A DNA stretch of 64,000 bases, taken from assembly GCA_900546275.1 (NCBI GenBank), contig URCH01000003.1, positions 40,429 through 104,428 on the forward strand, in the 5' to 3' direction. The notes below the pieces were generated by a model. The model made no database searches, was not told the DNA's origin, and saw only the letters and a program-made list of their open reading frames with translations. Below are positions 9,442-18,836 of the stretch, one piece after another (within the stretch, counting starts at the first letter, position 1; the number at the start of each line of letters is the position of its first letter). Made by a program: the position numbers and the translations under genes. This DNA is from an uncultured Mycoplasmatota bacterium (lineage in GTDB: Bacteria; Bacillota_I; Bacilli_A; RF39; UBA660).

Positions 9442-9445
9442 TTTA

Positions 9446-10732
9446 TTACCTCAATTCAAATGGATAACTTTCATCACCCATACCACCTTTTACTTCTGCT
9501 TTATTATCTAAATAAATAACTGGTTTAATACCTGATTCATAACTAATGAAATTATAGAATAATGAGTTATTTTCATTTAATACAGGTATTGTATTATCAT
9601 CAGTAACAGAACTTAATAAATACATATTTATATTTTGTGTTACAAAAATATCACCAACAGTTAATAATCCAACATAAGCATTAACTTTTTCATTATATAA
9701 TTCTTCTAAATCATATGTATCAAATTTTCCAATGTAGAAATCTCCCTTTTTCAAATACTTTTTATCTTTTAAAGTATTATAGAATGTATGATTTAGGTAA
9801 TAAGCTATTCCTGTACTATCATTTAAATTATAATAATTATATTTTTTAGAATATATTTTTTTAATTTCTTCATCATTAAGTTTTAATGGAGTAGATAAAA
9901 CAACTTTAACACTTGTTTCATCTTTTGAAACTACTTTCCAAGTATATCCACTGTAATCAATATAACTACCAAGTTCTATCTCACTTAAAGTATCGACTGG
10001 TTCATTAGATATGATATATGGAGAGCTTTTAGTACCATTTCCATATATATACTCTATATCATTTAATACTATAACAGGTCTAACTCCATATATATGATTA
10101 TTTGAATCTGTTTTTAAACCACCATTATCAAATACATACCAAGGTTCACTCCCATTTAAAGCTGAAAGCCAAAAATATGTATTATTATTTAAATAACTAT
10201 TATTCGCACCTGCATCTATATAATCATTCATTGATAATAATGAAACATAATTTTTACTATTATTACAATCAGATTTTTCTATTTTATCTACATTATTAAC
10301 ACAAGAATCAAATTCAGTAATAAATGAGTCAGGTTGCGTTAAATTGGATTTAAAGGTAGAATTTAACCATTTAATTACATTCGATTCATCATAATTTTTT
10401 CCAAATGGTAAAACTGTAACGTTTTCATCGGAAACCAATTTTATTTTTCCATCATCAACTGAAACAATTCTCCATAAAATTCCTGAGTATGAAACATAAT
10501 TATTTTCAACTAAATCTTTTAATATATATTTATTATCATTATATAAATAATTTTCTTTTTTTAAACTATTAATAATTTTAGTTGAAAGCATTCCATTATC
10601 AATTAATGAATTAGCCTTTTGTTCTTTCATATAATTATAAACAAGTCTAAAACTAAAGAATATAAATAAAGAACTTAAAAAAATCACACTACAAAATCTA
10701 AATATTTTTTCTTTTTTTATTACCCTTTTCAT
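9446..10732 (-). CDS. Membrane-anchored protein with two DUF6273-like domains
   Basis: 428 residues. There is one N-terminal helix (about 10-30) and an extracellular part built from two related modules. Module one begins YVSYSGILWRIVSVDDGKIK and ends GVRPVIVLN; module two begins YIDYSGYTWKVVSKDETSVK and ends GIKPVIYLD. Each carries the G-[IY]-W-[RK]-V-[SV] start and the G-[VI]-[RK]-P-V-I end typical of DUF6273-like surface domains of Firmicutes. Two cysteines in module one (SCVNN, SDCNN) may form a disulfide. The same ending occurs in the prepilin-like protein at 36.8 kb. No enzymatic residues were recognised; a binding or structural surface role is likely. Confidence 0.65.
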   Translation of the reverse strand: MKRVIKKEKIFRFCSVIFLSSLFIFFSFRLVYNYMKEQKANSLIDNGMLSTKIINSLKKENYLYNDNKYILKDLVENNYVSYSGILWRIVSVDDGKIKLVSDENVTVLPFGKNYDESNVIKWLNSTFKSNLTQPDSFITEFDSCVNNVDKIEKSDCNNSKNYVSLLSMNDYIDAGANNSYLNNNTYFWLSALNGSEPWYVFDNGGLKTDSNNHIYGVRPVIVLNDIEYIYGNGTKSSPYIISNEPVDTLSEIELGSYIDYSGYTWKVVSKDETSVKVVLSTPLKLNDEEIKKIYSKKYNYYNLNDSTGIAYYLNHTFYNTLKDKKYLKKGDFYIGKFDTYDLEELYNEKVNAYVGLLTVGDIFVTQNINMYLLSSVTDDNTIPVLNENNSLFYNFISYESGIKPVIYLDNKAEVKGGMGDESYPFELR

Positions 10733-10768
10733 AACTTACTCCTTTAATACAAGTTAAAAAGTAAAAAA

Positions 10769-11839
10769 CTATTTTTTACTTTTTTTATCTTCTTTCATAT
10801 CATCTATTATTTCTGAAATATCAGATTTGAAATATTTAACAGTAGTAACTGCAATTATTGATAATGGAAGCGCTAAAATAATTCCTACCATACCAAATAA
10901 TAACCCACCTGCAAATATTGCAAGTATTATCAATAATGGATGAATTTCATTAGATTTTCCATATACAAGTGGACTTATAACATTACCATCAAGAACAGAT
11001 AATACTGCAACTGCTATTAATGTTTTTATAAAAAGTGCTGGACTAACAACAAAAGCAGTAACCAAAGCAATAACATTAGTAAATATTCCTCCAAAATAAG
11101 GTACAAGTGATGCTACTGAAGCCATAAATCCTAAAAGTAGTGCATTAGGATGTCCTACTATAAAGAATGCAAATGAATACAAGAAGAAATTAATTATTAA
11201 AATTTTCATAAATCCAATCAAATATTTTTTCATTTGATCATCTAATAATTTAATATATCTAAATGCTTTTTTAGATTTTTTCTTAACAATAACTTTAACT
11301 TCATTTCTTATTTTATCCATATCAATTAAGAAATATATAGCTGCCGATAAACATACTAAAGCTGCTGATAAGACACCAAGTGAAACTCCTATAAAGTTAA
11401 TTGCTCCATTAGATACATAGTTACCAAGATCCGCTAAAATATTTGTAAATGTATCGTTTAAAGTTTGTTGAATGCTACCGAAATTTAAATCATATGTTGA
11501 TGAAATTTCTTTAAAAAATGATATTATTCCAGTAAACAAGCTAGATAATTGTCCAAATAATAATGGCCCTGCTATTATTATAATAGAAGCTAAAAGTCCA
11601 AGGACTACTAAAACAACTATTAATATACTTAACCATTTAGGAAATCCTTTATCTCTTAAAAATCTAACACATGGATTAAGTGCATATGCAATTATAAATG
11701 CAAAGAAAAATGGTGCTATTATGGTTATTATCTTTGCAAGTATTCCTATCCATAATCCACTTGTTTGATACATTAAAAATACAATAAGTACAAATAGCGC
11801 TACATTAATCAATTTAAAATCAAGTTTATTTTTTATCAT
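10769..11839 (-). CDS. AI-2E family transporter (UPF0118, YtvI/PerM-like)
   Basis: A 356-residue polytopic membrane protein with about eight hydrophobic segments. The signature of the family is visible at the C-terminal half: LGFMASVASLVPYFGGIFTN and later GNVISPLVYGKSNEIHPLLII followed by GGLLFGMVGIILALPL. Members export or take up small molecules or act as sodium/lithium antiporters; the substrate here cannot be told. Terminal residues are Lys-rich (cytoplasmic). It lies three bases after dtd and is probably transcribed with relA-dtd. Confidence 0.9.
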   Translation of the reverse strand: MIKNKLDFKLINVALFVLIVFLMYQTSGLWIGILAKIITIIAPFFFAFIIAYALNPCVRFLRDKGFPKWLSILIVVLVVLGLLASIIIIAGPLLFGQLSSLFTGIISFFKEISSTYDLNFGSIQQTLNDTFTNILADLGNYVSNGAINFIGVSLGVLSAALVCLSAAIYFLIDMDKIRNEVKVIVKKKSKKAFRYIKLLDDQMKKYLIGFMKILIINFFLYSFAFFIVGHPNALLLGFMASVASLVPYFGGIFTNVIALVTAFVVSPALFIKTLIAVAVLSVLDGNVISPLVYGKSNEIHPLLIILAIFAGGLLFGMVGIILALPLSIIAVTTVKYFKSDISEIIDDMKEDKKSKK

Positions 11840-11842
11840 ATT

Positions 11843-12280
11843 TTACCTACTTTCTAAAATTATTGTAACAGGTCCATCATTAATACTTTCTACTTCCATA
11901 TCTTCACCAAACACACCTGTTGATACTTGAAGATATTTACTTAATTTTTCATTAAATAAATCATAAAGTTTAATTGCTTCATCTGACTTTAATGCATTTA
12001 CATAACTAGGTCTTCTTCCTTTTTTAGTATCTGCATATAAGGTAAATTGTGAAACAGATAATATTTGTTTGTTTAATTCTAAAGCTGATTTATTCATTAC
12101 ATTATTATTATCATTAAATATTCTTAAATTTATTATTTTATCTACCATATAATCTATATCTTTTATACTATCTTCATATGTAAAACCCACAAGTACAAGT
12201 AATCCTTCGTTTATACTTCCAACTATTTTTTTATTTATTTTTACACTTGCACTTTTACATCTTGTTACAACTGTTTTCAT
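11843..12280 (-). CDS. dtd: D-aminoacyl-tRNA deacylase
   Basis: Removes D-amino acids (and glycine) mischarged on tRNA. 145 residues, the family norm. Motifs include the SQFTLYADTKKGRRPSY segment that forms the active site, and NDGPVTIILE at the C-terminus (Gly-cisPro region). The start ATG overlaps the relA stop as ATGA, so the two are translationally coupled, an arrangement conserved in Firmicutes (relA-dtd). Confidence 0.95.
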   Translation of the reverse strand: MKTVVTRCKSASVKINKKIVGSINEGLLVLVGFTYEDSIKDIDYMVDKIINLRIFNDNNNVMNKSALELNKQILSVSQFTLYADTKKGRRPSYVNALKSDEAIKLYDLFNEKLSKYLQVSTGVFGEDMEVESINDGPVTIILESR

Positions 12281-14448
12281 CCAATACTCCTTTGTACATC
12301 AACAACATGATTTAAAGTTTTAACTTCATTTATAAATTTAAGTAATTTATCTTTATTATCTACTAATATTGTTATACTATAAATTGTTATATCATTATTA
12401 TTTACTGTTCTTATACTTTTAACAGGTATATTAGATGAATTTGATTTTGAAATTATGTTAAGTAATATATCTTTATCATTTTTAGTATAAACTAAAATAG
12501 TTGCAGGATATTTTTTACTAGTAACTGGATTCCAATATACATTGATTAATCTTTCTTTTAAATTAATTACATTTGAACAATTAATTTTATGTACTGAAAT
12601 TCCTTTTCCTTTAGTAATATATCCAATTATTTTTTCACCAGGCACAGGTTTACAACATGAAGCAATATTTGTTTTTATGCTTGGAATACCTTCTACATAA
12701 ATATCAGATGCTCCTACTTTAATATCTTTTATTTTATTATTAGTAGCATCTTTTAATATTTTTTCATTTTTTGTTTCTGATTCATTATAAATAATGTTAT
12801 ATACAGTTGAAGGTAAAATTTTATTATTAGAAAAATTAATATATAATTCTTTAATATCTTTTATTTTTAATTCTTGTTTTATTTTTTTTACATTTTCAGG
12901 GCTTAAAAATTCATTAAAGCTGATTTTTCTTTTTCTTAATTCTTTTTGTAATATTTCTTCACCTTGTCTAATATTTTCATCTTTATCAAGTTTATTAAAG
13001 AAAGCTCTTATTTTATTTCTTGCTTGTGGAGTTTTAACTATATTTAACCATTCATAGTTAGGTCCCATAGAATTTTTATTAGTATTTATTTTTACAACAT
13101 CGTCATCTTTTAATTCATAATTAATTGGAACCAACATTTCATTTACAATAGCGCCTACCATATGATCTCCAACATCACTATGTACTCTATAGGCAAAATC
13201 TATTGGAGTTGCACCTTTTGGAAGTTCTATTACATCTCCTTTAGGTGTGAATACATATATTAAATCTCTAAAAGAATCTTCTTTTACTGATTCAACAAAG
13301 TTTTTATCATCTGTTGCTTCTTCTCTCATTTCCATTATTGTTCTAAAGAATTGTAATTTTTGTTCCATTTCTTGATGCATATCTGCTTTTATATTACTTC
13401 CATGTTCCTTATAAGACCAATGTGATGCAATTCCATTTTCAGCTACTCTATCCATTTCATATGTTCTAATTTGTATTTCAAATAAATAACCATCTATCCC
13501 AAATACTGTTGTATGAAGTGATTGATACATATTACTTTTTGGCATAGCAATATAATCTTTAAATCTTTTAGGAATTGGTCTATATTTTGAATGTATGTAT
13601 CCAAGAGCTTGGTAACATTCCCCTACTGTATCTACAAAAACTCTTAAAGCAAGTAAATCATAAATATCATTGAATTTTTTACCTTTATCCATTTTTTTAT
13701 AAATACTAAATATACTTTTTGCTCTTCCTTTTATTTCATGTTTTATATTATTTTCATCAAGTATTTTGCTTATATTATCTTTCATTTCTGATACAATAGC
13801 TTCTCTTTCAGCTTTTGTTTTATTTAGTTTTTCTGCTATATCAAAATAAATATCAGGTTTATAATATCTAAGTGATAAATCTTCTAGTTCAGATTTAATT
13901 TTATTCATTCCAAGTCTATGAGCAATAGGAATTAATATATCTAATGTTTCTTTTGCTTTTTCTTTTTGCTTTTCCTTAGGTAATACGTAAAGTGTTCTCA
14001 TATTATGAAGACGATCTGCAAGTTTTACAATAATAACTCTAACATCTTCTGAAAGGCCAACTAATATTTTTCTATGATTTGCAAGCATAGCTTCAGTAGC
14101 ACCTTTAAAATTAAGTTTATTTATTTTTGTAACACCTTCCACTAATGACGTAATGTTTTCTCCAAATTCTTTTACCATTTCTTCTTTTGGAACACCACAA
14201 TCTTCTAAAACATCGTGAAGAAGTGCAGCACACAAACACTCATAGTCTGCATATATCTCAGTTAATATTAAAGCTACATTTAATGGGTGAATTATATAAT
14301 CTTCGCCAGTACGTCTTTTTTGACCAAAGTGTTTTTCATAAGCATATTTATATGCTTTAGTAATCATTTTTAATTCTTCTTCATTATCTATATATGAACT
14401 TACTGCTTTATATAAAACATCATATGTTATATTGTCATGTTTTTTCAT
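12277..14448 (-). CDS. relA: Bifunctional (p)ppGpp synthetase/hydrolase (RelA/SpoT)
   Basis: Stringent-response enzyme that makes and degrades (p)ppGpp. Domains in order: an HD hydrolase (YIIHPLNVALIL and CAALLHDVLED, about 50-90); the synthetase with RAKSIFSIYKKM and YQSLHTTVFG (about 240-340); TGS (VFTPKGDVIELPKGATPIDF, about 415-470); and a C-terminal zinc-finger/ACT region with ASCCKPVPGEKIIGYI. Length 723, as usual. Both HD and synthetase motifs look complete, so the protein should be bifunctional. It is preceded by comN (10-base gap) and followed by dtd. Confidence 0.96.
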   Translation of the reverse strand: MKKHDNITYDVLYKAVSSYIDNEEELKMITKAYKYAYEKHFGQKRRTGEDYIIHPLNVALILTEIYADYECLCAALLHDVLEDCGVPKEEMVKEFGENITSLVEGVTKINKLNFKGATEAMLANHRKILVGLSEDVRVIIVKLADRLHNMRTLYVLPKEKQKEKAKETLDILIPIAHRLGMNKIKSELEDLSLRYYKPDIYFDIAEKLNKTKAEREAIVSEMKDNISKILDENNIKHEIKGRAKSIFSIYKKMDKGKKFNDIYDLLALRVFVDTVGECYQALGYIHSKYRPIPKRFKDYIAMPKSNMYQSLHTTVFGIDGYLFEIQIRTYEMDRVAENGIASHWSYKEHGSNIKADMHQEMEQKLQFFRTIMEMREEATDDKNFVESVKEDSFRDLIYVFTPKGDVIELPKGATPIDFAYRVHSDVGDHMVGAIVNEMLVPINYELKDDDVVKINTNKNSMGPNYEWLNIVKTPQARNKIRAFFNKLDKDENIRQGEEILQKELRKRKISFNEFLSPENVKKIKQELKIKDIKELYINFSNNKILPSTVYNIIYNESETKNEKILKDATNNKIKDIKVGASDIYVEGIPSIKTNIASCCKPVPGEKIIGYITKGKGISVHKINCSNVINLKERLINVYWNPVTSKKYPATILVYTKNDKDILLNIISKSNSSNIPVKSIRTVNNNDITIYSITILVDNKDKLLKFINEVKTLNHVVDVQRSIG

Positions 14449-14458
14449 AAAAACTCTC

Positions 14459-14731
14459 CTACTCTTCTAAATTTGGAATTCTTACTTCACGAGAAATTCT
14501 TTCCTTTACATATTCTTCAATAAAAATATTATCTGTATTTAATATATCTGAAACCATTTGATATAAAGATAAATTTGTTGCTTTAATCCATTTTGTTTCT
14601 TTAAAGTAATTCCATATATCTTCTTCTTTTACGTAATATATTCCAAGCCTTTTCATTTCTTCTCTTTTTGTTGTAAGTGCAGGTTTTACTCTTTCATACA
14701 ATTCTTGCAAGCTATTAAATTTTATATCCAT
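14459..14731 (-). CDS. comN: ComN-like post-transcriptional regulator
   Basis: A 90-residue protein rich in charged residues, with MKRLGIYYVKEEDIWNYFKE in the middle. It resembles the post-transcriptional regulator family (ComN/YrzD), which in B. subtilis affects comE mRNA and localises to division sites and poles. Gene order supports this: in B. subtilis comN is beside spoVB, and here the divergent neighbour is a SpoVB-like flippase. No membrane helix. It probably shares a transcript with relA downstream. Role here inferred. Confidence 0.75.
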   Translation of the reverse strand: MDIKFNSLQELYERVKPALTTKREEMKRLGIYYVKEEDIWNYFKETKWIKATNLSLYQMVSDILNTDNIFIEEYVKERISREVRIPNLEE

Positions 14732-14809
14732 ATGGTCCTCCTAATAATAAAGTTTTATTATTTACATATATATTATATATGAAAAGTAAATAATTTTAAA
14801 GGAGAAATT

Positions 14810-16105
14810 ATGAAAAAAAGTAAATTTGTCAAATCTACTCTTATATTGATTGTTGGTGGTTTCATAACAAAAATTTTAGGAATGATTATTAAAATCGTGA
14901 TGACAAGACTAGTTGGTACAGAAGGTATTGGAATATATATGATTTTATCGCCTACTTTTATGTTATTAATCGCACTTGCACAACTAGGTCTTCCAATAGC
15001 AATTTCAAAACTTGTTTCAGAAGATAAAAGAAATAATAAAGTTTTAGTTGCTTCTGCATTTCCTATAACTATCGTGGTAAATGTTTTAATTATTATCTTT
15101 TTATTTATATTTGGAAAAACACTTGCGAATAATTTACTACATGAACCAAGAGTATATCTAGGAATTTTATCAATTGGTTTTGTTTTGCCATTTATAAGTA
15201 TATCTAGTATTATAAGAGGATATTTTTTTGGTAAACAAAAAATGTTTCCTCATGTTATTTCAAATATTTCAGAAGATATTGTAAGATTAATTGTTTTAAT
15301 AGTTGGGATTCCTATTTTTTTAAAGTATGGAATTGAAGTAACTATTATGTTTATAGTACTTTCTAACATAGCAAGTGAACTTACTTCAATAATTATATTT
15401 TTCTTCTTTTTACCTAAAAAATTCAAAATTAGAAAAGAAGACATTAAACCTAACAAGGATAATTTAAGAGAAATTCTTTCTATTAGTTTACCAACTACAA
15501 GTTCTAGAATAATTGGTAGTATTGGTTACTTTTTAGAACCAATTATACTTAGTTTTACACTATTATTAGTTGGATACTCAAATGATTTTATAGTAAATGA
15601 ATATGGAATAATTAATGGTTATGTTATGCCTCTTGTATTAATACCTTCTTTTTTTACAATGGCTATATCACAAGCACTTATACCAACACTTAGTTATAGT
15701 TATTCAAATAAGCAATATGATTATTCAAAAAAGAAAATAAAACAAGCTATTTTATTTTCTTTAATAATTGGTATTCCATCAACCATTATATTAGTTTTAT
15801 TTCCATCTTTACTTTTAAAAATCGTTTATAATACAACAAGTGGAGTAAATTATATAAAAGTCATTGCTCCTATATGTTTATTTCACTACATACAAGCTCC
15901 TTTAAGTAGTAGTTTACAAGCAATTGGAAAAGTAAAACAAGCTATGTATGGAACTTTAATTGCAATGTTCTTAAGAACTTTAGCTTTATTTGTTTTCTCA
16001 CTTTTTAAAATAGGAATGTGGAGTCTTATTATAGCTACTTCGATAAATATTTTGTTTGTAACTTTTTATGACATGTATAATGTAAAAAAATCTTTTAAAT
16101 TATAA
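14810..16105 (+). CDS. spoVB: SpoVB-like MATE/MOP flippase
   Basis: A 431-residue polysaccharide-transport protein with about 12 to 14 membrane helices. The opening GFITKILGMIIKIVMTRLVG and the segment GLPIAISKLVSED are typical of the SpoVB/YtgP branch of the MOP exporter superfamily, which flips undecaprenyl-linked precursors across the membrane. AAAGGAGA precedes the ATG. It is divergent from comN and next to a DUF421 gene and a yrzE-like gene, which matches the B. subtilis spoVB region. Sporulation itself cannot be inferred: homologues occur in non-spore-formers and can move lipid II-type substrates. Confidence 0.85.
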   Translation: MKKSKFVKSTLILIVGGFITKILGMIIKIVMTRLVGTEGIGIYMILSPTFMLLIALAQLGLPIAISKLVSEDKRNNKVLVASAFPITIVVNVLIIIFLFIFGKTLANNLLHEPRVYLGILSIGFVLPFISISSIIRGYFFGKQKMFPHVISNISEDIVRLIVLIVGIPIFLKYGIEVTIMFIVLSNIASELTSIIIFFFFLPKKFKIRKEDIKPNKDNLREILSISLPTTSSRIIGSIGYFLEPIILSFTLLLVGYSNDFIVNEYGIINGYVMPLVLIPSFFTMAISQALIPTLSYSYSNKQYDYSKKKIKQAILFSLIIGIPSTIILVLFPSLLLKIVYNTTSGVNYIKVIAPICLFHYIQAPLSSSLQAIGKVKQAMYGTLIAMFLRTLALFVFSLFKIGMWSLIIATSINILFVTFYDMYNVKKSFKL

Positions 16106-16729
16106 AACATCTTGTTTTTTTATTATAAAGGTTTTTTCTTTTGTATAAAATGCATAAAAAACATTATTTAAATCTATATTATTTTTCTCTAATATTAAAT
16201 TAAGCCATTTTTCATTTTTTTTGATTTCTTTTAAAACACTATAATCTATTTGACCATCTAGTATTAGTGGTAATGGATAGTTTTTTTCTTCTTTAAAAAC
16301 AGATAATTTCCCATTATTTTCTAAAACTGCATAGTTTACATCTTCGATATTCATAATTCCCTGTTCTCTAAGTTGACTTACTAAATCATCTAAACTATAT
16401 CTTAATTTTACCATTTCTTTAAAATTAAGTTTTCCATTTTTTATAATAACAGCTGGTTTACCATCTAATATGTTTCTAAGTTTACTACTTTTAAGACCAA
16501 AAAATCCAAATATTACTTGAACTACTACTAAACAAAGAATTGGTATAACTGATACTAAAATAGATCCATCATACTCTTCTATAGACAATGCTGCAAGTTC
16601 TGCTATTAAGATTGATACAATTAAATCTACAATTCCAAGTTTACCAACTTCTTTTTTACCCATTATTCTATATACTAAGATTATAAAAAAATATAAAAAC
16701 AATGTTTTTGAAATTATTTTTAAATACAT
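16100..16729 (-). CDS. DUF421 membrane protein (YetF/YrbG-like)
   Basis: 209 residues with three N-terminal membrane helices (about 8-80) and a soluble C-terminal DUF421 domain. The first helical region holds LYFFIILVYRIMGKKEVGKL and the soluble part has GKPAVIIKNGKLNFKEM and LVSQLREQGI, which are family hallmarks. The function of YetF-family proteins is not settled; some are linked to spore germination or stress. It overlaps the end of spoVB tail-to-tail by six bases and is oriented towards it, as yrbG sits beside spoVB in Bacillus. Confidence 0.88.
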   Translation of the reverse strand: MYLKIISKTLFLYFFIILVYRIMGKKEVGKLGIVDLIVSILIAELAALSIEEYDGSILVSVIPILCLVVVQVIFGFFGLKSSKLRNILDGKPAVIIKNGKLNFKEMVKLRYSLDDLVSQLREQGIMNIEDVNYAVLENNGKLSVFKEEKNYPLPLILDGQIDYSVLKEIKKNEKWLNLILEKNNIDLNNVFYAFYTKEKTFIIKKQDVL

Positions 16730-16803
16730 GTTATCACCTTTTTTTATTATGATAATAAGAATAAAAAAATATTCAATTAATATATTTAATTAGGAGGATA
16801 TAT

Positions 16804-17175
16804 ATGGAATATATTAAAAAACTTGGAATTTCTTTTATTTTTTCACTATCATTTTTAATTGGTTTAACTTTTATTTTTTCTTCTCTTTATTATATAAATT
16901 TTATAGGTAATGGTTTATTTAAATTTATAAAAATATTAATACCTATTATTTCTATATTTATTGGTAGTTTTATAATAGGAAAAAAATCTAATTCTAAAGG
17001 ATGGCTTGAAGGATTAAAATTTGGTTCTATGATAATTTTATTATTGTTCTTAATAAGCATTATTTTTTTTAGAAGCGAATTAAGTGCTAAAGTAATATTA
17101 TATTACTTAATACTTCTTCTTACTTCTAGCCTTTCTTCAATGATAGGTATTAATTTTAAAGCAGTTGACAAATAG
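16804..17175 (+). CDS. TIGR04086-type small membrane protein (YrzE-like)
   Basis: A 123-residue protein with four predicted membrane helices, divergent from the DUF421 gene. RBS AGGAGG. The pattern of a glycine between two hydrophobic stretches and the phrase GSFIIGKKSNSKGWLEGLKF resembles the four-helix TIGR04086 family (YrzE of B. subtilis), whose gene lies beside yrbG. Function unknown. Identity rests on size, topology and gene order. Confidence 0.65.
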   Translation: MEYIKKLGISFIFSLSFLIGLTFIFSSLYYINFIGNGLFKFIKILIPIISIFIGSFIIGKKSNSKGWLEGLKFGSMIILLLFLISIIFFRSELSAKVILYYLILLLTSSLSSMIGINFKAVDK

Positions 17176-17208
17176 AATTTATATTATATAATAATAAACG
17201 TGATTTTT

Positions 17209-17949
17209 ATGAAAGAAGTATATTTTAAAAGAAACGAAATTAAATATTTAATACCAATATTTGTAGATAAAGGTATAGAACATGATAGATATTTATATAC
17301 TATTGATGACAAAAATTATGTTATAAATTTATTTAAAGATAATGATATAAATATAATAAAAAGAAAAGTTTATAAACTAGAAAAATTAAATGAATACAAA
17401 TTTTCTAAAAATATTATAATTCCTGATGGCATTGTATATATAGACAAAACACCTTCTGGTTTCACTACAGAACTATTAAAAAAAAGTGTACCTTTTAATG
17501 ATCATGCTTTTGATAGTACAAAGAATAAAATAAAGTTACTTTTAAAAGCTAAAGAATTGATATTAGAATTGAATAATCAAAATATAATTCATTCTGATAT
17601 TGGTGTACATAATTTTATAGTTAAAAATAACACACCTTATTTATTAGATATGATAAGTTGTGAATTTGATGAATTTAAAAATACTAATCAAAATGCTTTT
17701 TATTCATATTATAAAAAAAGAATTGGTAAAATAGATGAATATTTTGATATATATTCATTTAATGCAATGACATATGGATTTTTAAATAAAATTGCCGGAT
17801 TTAAAATAATTGATAATATAATTGAGGGTAATAATACAATACTTAAAAATAAAGAAATTACTGAAATGTATTATAATTTATTATTATTCAAAAATAAATA
17901 CAATGATGATTTTATAATAGATCATATAAAACAAAAAAAGATCAAATGA
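17209..17949 (+). CDS. Kinase-fold protein, possibly Kdo/lipopolysaccharide kinase-like
   Basis: 246 residues from the ATG at 17209, which is preferred to the in-frame GTG at 17200 because GTGAT is the likely ribosome binding site. The C-terminal half has a protein-kinase-like catalytic loop, IIHSDIGVHNFIV (HxDxxxxN), followed by PYLLDMISCEF, where the usual DFG is replaced by LDMI with the Asp retained. N-terminally there is a lysine in EYKFSKNI and a long acidic helix. This resembles small kinases of the YrbL/WaaP/Kdo-kinase type rather than Ser/Thr kinases. The substrate is unknown; a phosphotransferase acting on sugars or protein is possible. Confidence 0.55.
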   Translation: MKEVYFKRNEIKYLIPIFVDKGIEHDRYLYTIDDKNYVINLFKDNDINIIKRKVYKLEKLNEYKFSKNIIIPDGIVYIDKTPSGFTTELLKKSVPFNDHAFDSTKNKIKLLLKAKELILELNNQNIIHSDIGVHNFIVKNNTPYLLDMISCEFDEFKNTNQNAFYSYYKKRIGKIDEYFDIYSFNAMTYGFLNKIAGFKIIDNIIEGNNTILKNKEITEMYYNLLLFKNKYNDDFIIDHIKQKKIK

Positions 17950-17962
17950 TCTTTTTTATTTT
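17936..17962. terminator. Bidirectional terminator
   Basis: Stem AAAAGATC/GATCTTTT with loop AAAT, flanked by A and T runs, lies between the converging kinase-like and lipoprotein genes. Confidence 0.75.
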
Positions 17963-18519
17963 ACAACACCACTTAAAAGGGTACATTTGTTAGAACTATT
18001 AGAGAATGTTCCATTAATATAACTTCCATCTTCACTCGCCCATGTATATTTAGTTGAATAGCTACTCTTTTCAACTATAACACCATCAACATTTCCTAGA
18101 TATGTTTTAAATTCATCATATGTAATTCCACTTTTTACTTTATCTTTTAATTCATTATATTTAGAAAAATCAACATTTTTAATAGCTATTTTACTTTTAT
18201 CTATATCCAATTTAATTGTTCCTTTTGTGCTTGAATAATAAGCTACTTCAATTCCGACATCTTCTGATAATTTCCAATAATATTTATTATATTTTTCATC
18301 AATTAATTCGCCATTTATACCAATTATATTATTGATTTCTTCTACTGTATTTTCAACATTTATTTGTTTAATGCATTCAACTGCTTTACATTTACCTTTT
18401 GTTTTTTCTTCTGCTTTATTTTCATTATTATCTGTTTTTTCAACTTCTTTATTACCACATCCTGTAAATAAACTTAAAGTAAGAACGCTACATATAAAAC
18501 CAAATATTATTTTTTTCAT
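17956..18519 (-). CDS. Lipoprotein of unknown function
   Basis: A 187-residue secreted protein with a lipoprotein signal: MKKIIFGFICSVLTLSLFTG followed by Cys, with lipobox LFTGC at residue 21. Next comes a Glu/Lys-rich linker. The rest resembles two SmpA/BLIP-like repeats: TVEEINNIIGINGELI ending YYWKLSEDVGIEVAY, and ITYDEFKTYLGNVDGVIVEK ending TKYTWASEDGSYINGTFS. Both have a short helix followed by a W-containing beta hairpin. Two cysteines (KCKAVEC) may pair. Probably an envelope-anchored binding protein; no enzymatic motif seen. Confidence 0.6.
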   Translation of the reverse strand: MKKIIFGFICSVLTLSLFTGCGNKEVEKTDNNENKAEEKTKGKCKAVECIKQINVENTVEEINNIIGINGELIDEKYNKYYWKLSEDVGIEVAYYSSTKGTIKLDIDKSKIAIKNVDFSKYNELKDKVKSGITYDEFKTYLGNVDGVIVEKSSYSTKYTWASEDGSYINGTFSNSSNKCTLLSGVVK

Positions 18520-18542
18520 TTTTTCTCCTCTTTCTATAAAAA

Positions 18543-18836
18543 CTAAAATAATTCATCAATAGTTGTTACATCTTCATTTATTAATGAAACAAATACGGGA
18601 ATATTATAACCTGAAAACATTTTTACTATATCATTAACATTTTTTAAAAACAAATCTTCTTTATAAATAATTAGTTGTTTAATATTTTTTATTCCATAAG
18701 ACTTTAATAATTCAATATTTTTTTTTATCAATTCATAATTACATGATAAATTAAGTGCCGTATCATATCCAAGTTCATCAATTATTTCATCAACTTCTTG
18801 TTCATTTAAACCAATATTATATAAATCTTTTATCAT
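18543..18836 (-). CDS. Small helical-repeat protein, mTERF-like
   Basis: A 97-residue unrecognised protein. The middle NIELLKSYGIKNIKQLIIY and the following ILKMFSGYNIPV-type segment resemble the helix-turn-helix mTERF repeat pattern (Lxx.GI..i..li...P.l), so it may form a short solenoid. Its start overlaps the end of the 571-residue gene by 20 bases, so the two are probably translated together. It contains no membrane helix. Function unknown; the mTERF resemblance is weak. Confidence 0.5.
   Translation of the reverse strand: MIKDLYNIGLNEQEVDEIIDELGYDTALNLSCNYELIKKNIELLKSYGIKNIKQLIIYKEDLFLKNVNDIVKMFSGYNIPVFVSLINEDVTTIDELF

Noticed and set aside
11472..11768. 98-residue plus-strand frame inside the AI-2E transporter gene
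   Set aside because: It is the complement of a strongly recognised gene, with no ribosome binding site of its own.
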